Source: CAZXCQ01 sp964639275 (GTDB lineage Bacteria; Desulfobacterota; DSM-4660; Desulfatiglandales; Desulfatiglandaceae). Taken from it: 14,415 bases of DNA. The position numbers were made by a program, and so were the translations under genes. Position 1 is the first letter of the stretch, and every line of letters begins with the position of its first letter. Under the pieces are notes generated by a model. It made no database searches. It saw only the letters and a program-made list of their open reading frames with translations, and had not been told where the DNA came from. The stretch covers positions 1 through 14,415 of the forward strand of contig CAZXCQ010000166.1 in NCBI GenBank assembly GCA_964639275.1, written 5' to 3'. Shown here piece by piece: positions 6,563-12,761 of the stretch.

Positions 6563-8017
6563 ATGCCCGATTCTGTTTCCTTAAGCCCCCATCGGATTAC
6601 GGTACTCCTGGTGGATGATCAGCCCATCGTTGGTGAGACGGTTCGCAGGATCTTGGCAACCGAACATGACATCGATTTTCATTTCTGCATGGACCCCACC
6701 CAGGCCATCAAGATGGCCAACAGGATCTCTCCGACGGTAATCCTCCAGGACCTCGTTATGCCTGAACTCGACGGGTTAACCCTTGTACGATACTTTCGTG
6801 CCAACCCGGCCACTCGAGATGTTCCACTGATTGTCTTATCAAGTAGGGAGGAGGCGGTCACCAAGGCAGAGTCGTTTGCGCTGGGGGCCAACGACTATCT
6901 GGTCAAACTCCCAGATCGATTGGAAATTATCGCACGCATCCGCTACCATTCCAGGGGCTATATCAACCTGTTGGAAAGAAACGAGGCATTCGTGCAGCTG
7001 GAAAAGGCCAACCGCTTTATTCGTAAGACCTTTGGCCGATACCTATCAGAGGACATCGTCAACAGCATACTGGAGTCGCCTGAGGGGGCGGCATTGGGCG
7101 GCGAGAAGCGGTTTGTCACGATTATGATGACCGATCTCCGCGGATTTACCTCCATAGGCGAGCGGCTCCCTGCCGAGGAAGTCGTGGGTATTATCAATAT
7201 CTATCTCGAGACCATGACCGAAATCATCCTGAAATATCACGGCACCATTGACGAGTTTATAGGCGATGCCATCTTTGTTATCTTTGGGGCGCCCATCCTG
7301 AGAGACAACGATGCCAAACGCGCCGTGGCCTGCGCCGTTGAAATGCAGCTTGCCATGACCGAGGTCAACAAGAAGTGCAGGGAAAAAGGGTACCCGAAAG
7401 TGGAGCAGGGAATCGGAATCAACACAGGTCAACTGGTGGTTGGCAACATCGGCTCAAGCAAAAGGATGAAGTATGGTGTGGTGGGCCGGAACGTCAACCT
7501 CACCGCCCGGATAGAGTCTTATACCGTGGGCGGCCAAATCCTGATTTCCGAAACCACCATGGAGGAATGTGGTCCAATCCTGAGAATTGACGATCAGATG
7601 GAAGTGATGCCCAAAGGTGTCAAGAAACCCATCACCATTTACGAAGTGGGAGGTATCGGGGGGGAATTCAATCTATTTCTTTCTGAAAAAAGGCCGGTCG
7701 AATTGGTGGAGTTGGTAAGGCCTTTGGCTGTCCAGTTTGTTCTCCTTTCGGGGAAACATGCGGGCAAGGACTCCCATGAGGGCAAGGTGACCAAAATGGT
7801 CACCAGTGCCGCAGAGATACAGGCCGAGGTGGAAGCCCATAAGCTGGATAACCTCAAGATCACCCTGTTTGACAACGATGGAAAGGAGATCACCGGAGAC
7901 CTGTATGCCAAGGTCACCCAGGAACTCCCCGGATCTCCCAACACCTTTCGCGTCCATTTTACCTCGGTTCCTCCTGAAGCCGAGGACTTCCTGGATAGGT
8001 GGATGAAAAAACAATGA
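6563..8017 (+). CDS. Response regulator with class III nucleotide cyclase domain (WspR-like receiver, cyclase output)
   Basis: This is a 484-residue output protein. The receiver (12-130) has Asp18/19, phospho-Asp63 (LQDLVMPELDG), Ser93/94 and Lys115, and closely resembles the WspR receiver (LGANDYLVKLPD, IARIRYHS). A helical linker with FGRYLSEDIV (157-166) leads to a class III cyclase domain (about 183-365). Metal ligands Asp191 (MMTDLRGFT) and Asp235 (EFIGDAIFVIFGAP) and the transition-state pair Asn312/Arg316 (VNLTARIES) are present, so it should be active. The first purine-specifying residue is Glu231 instead of Lys, the second is Gly305 (KYGVVG) instead of Asp/Thr, a combination more like guanylate than adenylate cyclases. 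A further domain of about 100 residues (380-484) is not firmly identified and may be PilZ-related. Only a weak AAGAAG (6552-6557) precedes the start; the gene is 43 bases behind cheB. Confidence 0.92.
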   Translation: MPDSVSLSPHRITVLLVDDQPIVGETVRRILATEHDIDFHFCMDPTQAIKMANRISPTVILQDLVMPELDGLTLVRYFRANPATRDVPLIVLSSREEAVTKAESFALGANDYLVKLPDRLEIIARIRYHSRGYINLLERNEAFVQLEKANRFIRKTFGRYLSEDIVNSILESPEGAALGGEKRFVTIMMTDLRGFTSIGERLPAEEVVGIINIYLETMTEIILKYHGTIDEFIGDAIFVIFGAPILRDNDAKRAVACAVEMQLAMTEVNKKCREKGYPKVEQGIGINTGQLVVGNIGSSKRMKYGVVGRNVNLTARIESYTVGGQILISETTMEECGPILRIDDQMEVMPKGVKKPITIYEVGGIGGEFNLFLSEKRPVELVELVRPLAVQFVLLSGKHAGKDSHEGKVTKMVTSAAEIQAEVEAHKLDNLKITLFDNDGKEITGDLYAKVTQELPGSPNTFRVHFTSVPPEAEDFLDRWMKKQ

Positions 8018-9225
8018 ATAACCTGTCTCAAGAACTACCGCCACCCTCGACCGGCCTTACAGCACACGCCATAACCGTGTTGTTGATTGATGACCAGATT
8101 ATCATCAGCGAGGCGGTCCGTCGTATGCTGGCCGACAGACCGGATATCGTCTTTCATTACTGTCAGGATCCCACGCAGGCCATCCAGACGGCCTGTGACA
8201 TATCTCCCACAGTCATCCTATTGGATTTGGTTATGCCGGAGATTGACGGCCTGACCCTGGTAAAGTTCTTTCGTGCCAATGAGAGGACACACAATATTCC
8301 CCTGATTGTCCTTTCAACCAAAGAGGAGCCGGGCACCAAGGCCGAAGCGTTCGCTTTGGGGGCCAACGATTACCTGGTCAAATTGCCTGACAAGATAGAA
8401 CTGATTGCCCGAATCCGCTATCATTCCAATGGATACATCCTGCGCCTGCAGCGTGATGAGGCATATGAGGCCCTCCTTGCGAGCCAGAAGGCGCTCACCA
8501 GCGAATTAAACCAGGCTGCCGACTATGTTCGTTCCTTACTACCCCAACCGCTCGATGGCGATATCAAAAGCGACTGGGTTTTTATTCCCTCCACTTCCCT
8601 GGGTGGCGACTCCTTTGGTTATCACTGGATAGATGATGAGCATCTGGCCATCTATCTCTTGGACGTATGCGGACATGGCGTCGGCGCCGCCCTTCTTTCC
8701 ATCTCGGTAATCAACGCGTTACGATCTGAATCATTGCCTGCTCAAGACTTCCACGATCCGAGCGGGATATTGGCCGCCCTGAATGATACCTATCAAATGG
8801 AGAATCACAACAATATGTTTTTTACGATTTGGTATGGGGTTTACAATCAAAGACAGAGGGATCTGGTTTTTGCCAGTGGCGGGCACCCTCCGGCGATCGC
8901 CGTGGTGGGAAACTCATCTGAGGCCAGCGAGACGATCCTCCTCAACTCAGAAGGCGTGGCCATCGGTGCAATGCCTGGACTCAGGTACCACAATACCCGC
9001 TTCCAGCTAAAGCCATTTTCCAAGCTTTACATTTACAGCGATGGGGCCTATGAGATAAAGACCCATGAGGGCAAGATGTGGAAGCTGGAAGACTTTGTAG
9101 GGGTAATCAGAAGGCTGTCTGCCACAAGAGATTCGACAGTAAATGACATCATCGGGGAGATCAGAGAGGTGCAGGGGGCAGATACCTTTGGGGACGACGT
9201 TTCCCTGGTAGAGTTTAACCTCTAG
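8014..9225 (+). CDS. Response regulator with PP2C/SpoIIE-type Ser/Thr phosphatase domain
   Basis: This second output protein has 403 residues from the ATG at 8014, which overlaps the cyclase stop (ATGA). An in-frame GTG at 7999 would add five residues. The receiver (20-140) has Asp26/27, phospho-Asp71, Ser101 and Lys123 and is a close paralogue of the receiver in the preceding gene. A short coiled-coil linker (145-175) leads to the phosphatase domain (about 180-403). Metal-binding and core motifs are complete: LGGDSFG (Asp199), LDVCGHGVGAAL (Asp217, His221), ASGGHPP (287-293), YSDGAYE (Asp343) and GDDVSL (Asp394/395). The known role of this fold (RsbU, SpoIIE, and receiver fusions such as RssB-like or HsbR regulators) is to dephosphorylate a STAS-domain anti-anti-sigma factor. 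No STAS protein, anti-sigma factor or sigma factor is in the window. It is the last gene of the operon. Confidence 0.92.
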   Translation: MNNLSQELPPPSTGLTAHAITVLLIDDQIIISEAVRRMLADRPDIVFHYCQDPTQAIQTACDISPTVILLDLVMPEIDGLTLVKFFRANERTHNIPLIVLSTKEEPGTKAEAFALGANDYLVKLPDKIELIARIRYHSNGYILRLQRDEAYEALLASQKALTSELNQAADYVRSLLPQPLDGDIKSDWVFIPSTSLGGDSFGYHWIDDEHLAIYLLDVCGHGVGAALLSISVINALRSESLPAQDFHDPSGILAALNDTYQMENHNNMFFTIWYGVYNQRQRDLVFASGGHPPAIAVVGNSSEASETILLNSEGVAIGAMPGLRYHNTRFQLKPFSKLYIYSDGAYEIKTHEGKMWKLEDFVGVIRRLSATRDSTVNDIIGEIREVQGADTFGDDVSLVEFNL

Positions 9226-10048
9226 ACATCCCGTTTTCTCTGATCTCCTTAATAAACACCTCTACGAGCTCGGCAGAGAGGCCTTTTCCGCTGATGCTCC
9301 TCAAAATGGCATAGGCCTCCGTCTTGTCTCTCCCCTTCTGGTAGGACCTCTCGGTGGTAATGGCGTCAAAGCAATCGGCAACGCTTATGATCTTGGCCCC
9401 CAGGGAGATCTCCTCGTCCTTGAGACCGTCAGGATAACCACTACCATCCACGCCCTCATGATGGTGTCGGACATATTCCAGGACAGGGCCCAGGAATTCT
9501 ATATCCTTGAGGATACTGGCTCCGATCTTGGGGTGATGGCGAATTTCTTCAAGCATGTCTTTAGAGATCTTTACATCTTCGCTGGTAAACATCCGGTCGC
9601 TGAAACCGATCTTTCCGATGTCGTGGAGCATACCACCGATCCTGATGTTTTCGACCTCTTCGTCGGAAAGTCCAATCCTGCGGGCAAGTCTCTCCGAGTA
9701 GACTGCGACCCGTTGAGCGTGTCCTTCGGTATATTTGTCCCTGGCTCCCAGGGCGTTGGCAACGGTAATAACCGTCTGGACGATATTCTTTTTGAGCAAG
9801 GCATTGAGCTCACGGAGTTCTTCTATCAGTTGCTCCAGCCTCATCTCCCTGGCCTCTACCTTTACCATCATCATCCCGACGGCCTCAGCAATCCTCTGGA
9901 TGGTTTCCGAATGGCCAGGCTTTGTAAACTCCATGATGTCGTTGGAGTACTTGCCGTTGGCTACCTCCTCTATGATAGAGATCAGTCTCCGAACTTCATC
10001 AGACGAAGCCCCATACTGGTTTGATTTGCCCTCCTGGTCTTTCTGCAT
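9215..10048 (-). CDS. HD-GYP domain c-di-GMP phosphodiesterase
   Basis: This 277-residue soluble protein has no membrane segment or signal peptide. Residues 18-90 are helical and resemble a HAMP-like segment (EVANGKYS, ending in the Glu-rich coiled coil MRLEQLIEELRELN). The HD-GYP domain (about 90-265) has His110 (TEGHAQRV), LHDIGKIG with His142/Asp143, HHP near 171, HHHEGVDGSGYPDG (195-208) including the GYP triplet, and VADCFDAI (223-230). All metal-binding and signature residues are present, so hydrolysis of c-di-GMP is expected. The start is supported by GAGGTG at 10057-10062 (minus strand), eight bases ahead of the ATG. It converges on the phosphatase gene, and the two stops overlap by 11 bases with no terminator between. 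Its link to the Wsp-like operon is inferred from position and from the c-di-GMP theme only. Confidence 0.92.
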   Translation of the reverse strand: MQKDQEGKSNQYGASSDEVRRLISIIEEVANGKYSNDIMEFTKPGHSETIQRIAEAVGMMMVKVEAREMRLEQLIEELRELNALLKKNIVQTVITVANALGARDKYTEGHAQRVAVYSERLARRIGLSDEEVENIRIGGMLHDIGKIGFSDRMFTSEDVKISKDMLEEIRHHPKIGASILKDIEFLGPVLEYVRHHHEGVDGSGYPDGLKDEEISLGAKIISVADCFDAITTERSYQKGRDKTEAYAILRSISGKGLSAELVEVFIKEIRENGMSRG

Positions 10049-10147
10049 CCTTATCGCACCTCGACGCCATTGGCTTGTAGCAGTTCTGATCTCCGCGCGA
10101 ATCTCCCGCTACACCGGTCACGATTCCTGCGCTGCTCTGTGTGTGAG

Positions 10148-10177
10148 TTGACAAGATTCCGCCTGAGGGTATATTAT
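10148..10177 (+). promoter_or_regulatory. Sigma70-like promoter for argF
   Basis: A perfect -35 TTGACA (10148-10153) is followed after 18 bases by TATTAT (10172-10177) as -10; TATATT at 10170-10175 is an alternative with a 16-base spacer. The predicted start near 10184 gives argF a leader of about 115 bases. I see no ARG-box-like operator with good match. This is a prediction from consensus only. Confidence 0.55.
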
Positions 10178-10217
10178 GATTTGTGCTGACCTTGCTTTGA
10201 TCATCTTGCCCAGTAAT

Positions 10218-10246
10218 ATATTAGGATAAATGACGTTGTTTGTCAA
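10218..10246 (-). promoter_or_regulatory. Sigma70-like promoter for the HD-GYP gene
   Basis: On the minus strand a perfect TTGACA (10246-10241) is followed after 17 bases by TAATAT (10223-10218). The -10 is part of a 10-base palindrome, TAATATATTA (10214-10223). Transcription would start near 10211 and run left through the argF promoter, with a leader of about 160 bases before the HD-GYP start codon. This is a prediction from consensus only. Confidence 0.45.
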
Positions 10247-10298
10247 AAGTTGAAGGCCGCAGAAAAAGTGACTGGCAGACCCGGGATCGGAGAAAAAG

Positions 10299-11231
10299 AT
10301 GTTTGGATCATTGCTCACGCTCAAAGACCTGACCAGCGAGGCCCTTTCCACCATTCTCGAGAGGACCAAGCTTCTAAAGACCAAGATCAAACAAAAAAAA
10401 CCGCTGACCCCCCTCCAGGGCAGGGTGGTCGGGATGCTATTTGAAAAACCCTCTACCCGGACGCGGGTGAGTTTTGAAGCAGCTGCGTTAAGGCTTGGTG
10501 GAGCAACAATATATCTCTCCACGAGCGAGCTTCAACTCAAGCGGGGAGAGCCCCTAAAGGATACGGCCAGGATCCTTGGGAGCTATCTGGATGCCCTGAT
10601 TGCCAGGGTGTACGACCATCACACCGTTTTGGAGCTTTCCGAATATTCAGGAATCCCCGTCATAAACGCCCTGAGCGATCTCGCCCACCCGACCCAGGCC
10701 ATTTGCGATCTGTTCACGATCCAGGAGGTAAAAGGGGGGCTCAGCGGGGTTACCCTTGCCTATATCGGTGATGGAAACAATGTGTGCAACTCACTGTTAA
10801 TGGCCTGTGCCCTCACCGGTGTTAACATGACTGCCGCGTGTCCTGCGGGATATCATCCCAATCCGGGCTTTCTTGGGGCTGCCCAGCGAATTGCCGAGAA
10901 GACCGGTTCCCGTCTCAACGTCATTGAAGACCCGAGGGGCGCTGCCAGAGGAGCTGACATCCTTTACACAGATGTCTGGGTCAGCATGGGGGAAGAAGAG
11001 GAAAAAGAGGTAAAACTCAAGGCATTTCAAGGCTATCAGATCAATGCTGAACTCCTCAGATTGGCGGACACTCATGCCGCTGTGATGCATTGTCTCCCGG
11101 CCTACAGAGGGATGGAGATAACAGAGGATGTCATGGAAGGACCCCAATCCATTATCTGGCAACAGGGCGAAAACAAGATGTATGGGGCCGCGGCCATACT
11201 GGACTTTCTCCTGTCCCAAGCCACCCGGTAA
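10299..11231 (+). CDS. argF: Ornithine carbamoyltransferase
   Basis: This enzyme transfers the carbamoyl group of carbamoyl phosphate to ornithine, giving citrulline for arginine synthesis in the cytoplasm. It has 310 residues, the usual length. The carbamoyl phosphate motif STRTRVSFE (52-60), HPTQ (130-133), the ornithine loop DVWVSMG (225-231) and HCLPA with the catalytic Cys (264-268) are all present. SMG and HCLPA set it apart from aspartate carbamoyltransferase. GGAG (10289-10292) lies six bases ahead of the ATG. It is transcribed alone, away from the HD-GYP gene, and converges on the ACT-protein gene 34 bases away. No other arginine genes are in the window. An anabolic role is assumed; a catabolic one cannot be ruled out without the neighbouring arc genes. 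Confidence 0.95.
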   Translation: MFGSLLTLKDLTSEALSTILERTKLLKTKIKQKKPLTPLQGRVVGMLFEKPSTRTRVSFEAAALRLGGATIYLSTSELQLKRGEPLKDTARILGSYLDALIARVYDHHTVLELSEYSGIPVINALSDLAHPTQAICDLFTIQEVKGGLSGVTLAYIGDGNNVCNSLLMACALTGVNMTAACPAGYHPNPGFLGAAQRIAEKTGSRLNVIEDPRGAARGADILYTDVWVSMGEEEEKEVKLKAFQGYQINAELLRLADTHAAVMHCLPAYRGMEITEDVMEGPQSIIWQQGENKMYGAAAILDFLLSQATR

Positions 11232-11265
11232 TCCCCCATGGGGCTCTAAACGGGCCTTTGAAATC

Positions 11266-12294
11266 CTACCGGGGCGGGGTCTTATTGATGACCGAGGGGA
11301 CCTCAAAACACCCCTGGATGGCCTGTATGGCCGGATGGATCTGATCGGCTGGAACGACCCCTGAAATGGAAGCGACAGAACAGCTCAAACCCAGAAGTTC
11401 CACCTGGGCTTCCTCAAAGGCCGTCAGAAGGTCATTTGCAATGCCGTAGCGATCGCCAAAATGCGGGCCATTCATTGAAAAAGACGCCACTGAAGCCACC
11501 CTGGTACCCCTCGCTTCATCGGACAATTCTCTCAGGATCTTTTCGCAGTTGGGCATGCCCGAGTGGGGAACACAAAAGAACAGATTTGTCGCCCTATCTT
11601 CTTTTGAAGGACCCGTGATCAGGAATGCAAGAGGGAAATCCGGTTGTGAAAGTCCTCTAAAGGCCTCTCCCACCGTCCGCAGGTTGTCCATATTGATCTT
11701 GATCTGAAAGAGCCCCTGCTCCCCCTGCCACTCCAAGGCATAGACCTTTGGTTTCTTCTCCTGGTAGGAGGCAACTACCTCTCTGAAAAGTGTTTCTTTA
11801 CCTTTCTGCGCCAGTTTCCAGTCCGCAGGACTTCGGTAAGCGCTGAAGCTAAAAGGCCCGAACAGGGCATTGGTGGCCCTTTTGATCACCTCTTCACGCA
11901 GGACCGCCGAAATGGATGATTGGGAATTGGCCATGGCGACAGGATCAACCCGCTCTTTGCCAAAGGCATCAAGGAGTGCTCCTAAGGTCTCGGGCTTACC
12001 CTGGTGGGGAAATATGGATAGGATGACACCCTCTGCAGCGGTAAGGAATGTCTTGCGAAACTCTTTCTTAATGAGTTTCTCGGTCTTTTTGGCCTCATGG
12101 GAGTCAACAACGAGATTTAACCCCCATTCTGCCCCTTCCCTCCCGCATGTAAGAAACCGAAGATTTATTCTCTCCCTTGCCAGGAGACTGCTTAATTCCA
12201 CCGGAAAGCTGTTGTCTCTTGTGGGGCTGGCCACCGAAATCCAGACCACCTCTTTCAAAAGCTTAAAGCCGCCGATTCTTATAGAAGGTGTCAT
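11266..12294 (-). CDS. Protein of tandem aspartokinase-like ACT domains, no kinase domain
   Basis: This 342-residue soluble protein has no catalytic motif I recognise. The C-terminal part (about 205-335) looks like the paired ACT domains at the end of aspartate kinases: a strand-helix pattern with FGDRYGIANDLLTAFEEA, then VELLGLSCSVASISGVVPAD, then HPAIQAIQGCFEV. The N-terminal part (about 16-75, WISVASPTRDNSFPVEL and on) and the next segment (about 86-135) have the same strand-helix rhythm, so there may be four ACT-like units, with a linker between. ACT domains bind amino acids and regulate enzymes. No aspartokinase active-site motifs occur, so a stand-alone regulator or sensor is likely. 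Start: ATG at 12294 (minus); no strong Shine-Dalgarno is visible, and the gene follows the receiver gene by 48 bases. Family and ligand are uncertain. Confidence 0.75.
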   Translation of the reverse strand: MTPSIRIGGFKLLKEVVWISVASPTRDNSFPVELSSLLARERINLRFLTCGREGAEWGLNLVVDSHEAKKTEKLIKKEFRKTFLTAAEGVILSIFPHQGKPETLGALLDAFGKERVDPVAMANSQSSISAVLREEVIKRATNALFGPFSFSAYRSPADWKLAQKGKETLFREVVASYQEKKPKVYALEWQGEQGLFQIKINMDNLRTVGEAFRGLSQPDFPLAFLITGPSKEDRATNLFFCVPHSGMPNCEKILRELSDEARGTRVASVASFSMNGPHFGDRYGIANDLLTAFEEAQVELLGLSCSVASISGVVPADQIHPAIQAIQGCFEVPSVINKTPPR

Positions 12295-12342
12295 GGGTTA
12301 CTCGGTTTTCGGATGTCACTGAAGTTGCACCGGGGCAGGTGG

Positions 12343-12723
12343 TTATAGCAGTTCGCTCACCACCTTCCAAAGGCCTTCTGTCTCGATCGGCTTGGCAATA
12401 TATTCGTCGGCCTCTGTGGCCATCCCGTCCGCATGGGTGTAAGTGGTGGTGGGGACCGCTTCGCCCACGGCTGTAAGAAGTACAACGGGGATATCGCGGG
12501 TCTTCTCATCCGCCTTTAATTCAGCACACAGGACGTAGCCGTCCTTCCGGGGCATCATGATGTCAAGGATGACGAGGTCGGGCCGGCGCTCCTTGATCGA
12601 TTCCTCGCCCTCTATCCCATCATAGGCCCGTCCCACCTCGCATCCCTTGCTCTCCAGCATCATGGCCACGGTCTCAACCAGATCCGGATCATCGTCTACT
12701 ACCAGAATATATCTTTTATCCAT
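12343..12723 (-). CDS. Stand-alone CheY-like response regulator
   Basis: This is a single receiver domain of 126 residues with no output domain. Asp10-12 (VVDDDPD), phospho-Asp54 (LVILDIMMP), Thr84 and Lys111 (YIAKP) are in place, so it should be phosphorylated. An in-frame ATG at 12744 exists, but AAGGAGGG (12736-12729, minus) is placed five bases before the ATG at 12723, which I use. The distance from Thr84 to Lys111 is about five residues longer than in CheY and contains a Thr/His/Ala/Asp-rich loop. It sits between metF and the ACT-protein gene on the same strand, 38 bases after metF. No histidine kinase is adjacent. It could serve the chemosensory kinase nearby or an unlinked kinase; its target is unknown. 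Confidence 0.9.
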   Translation of the reverse strand: MDKRYILVVDDDPDLVETVAMMLESKGCEVGRAYDGIEGEESIKERRPDLVILDIMMPRKDGYVLCAELKADEKTRDIPVVLLTAVGEAVPTTTYTHADGMATEADEYIAKPIETEGLWKVVSELL

Positions 12724-12761
12724 GCCAGCCCTCCTTATAAGCATTTATCGTCGGTTAATCG

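Larger units (their letters stand above)
10049..10298. other. Divergent intergenic region between HD-GYP gene and argF
   Basis: This 250-base region has no credible small ORF or RNA gene. It holds the two opposed promoters listed separately, and next to the HD-GYP start a GC-rich stretch whose minus-strand form could fold weakly (GTAGC/GCTAC arms around 10076-10113). I see no further structure. Confidence 0.6.

Noticed and set aside
7999..8013. GTG at 7999 as start of the receiver-phosphatase.
   Set aside because: Possible, but ATG at 8014 overlaps the previous stop in the ATGA form used elsewhere in the operon. The five extra residues add nothing recognisable.
9458..10024. A 188-codon open frame on the + strand opposite the HD-GYP gene.
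   Set aside because: Its protein has no family character and its strand is antisense to a complete HD-GYP domain, so it is a shadow frame.
10214..10223. Palindrome TAATATATTA as an operator.
   Set aside because: It is short, AT-only and already explained as the -10 region of the minus-strand promoter; no second copy was found.
11224..11273. Possible bidirectional terminator between argF and the ACT gene: CCCGGTA/TACCGGG arms and CCCCATGGGG.
   Set aside because: The outer arms are 7 bases with a loop of about 36, the inner palindrome has no loop, and there is no T run on either side.
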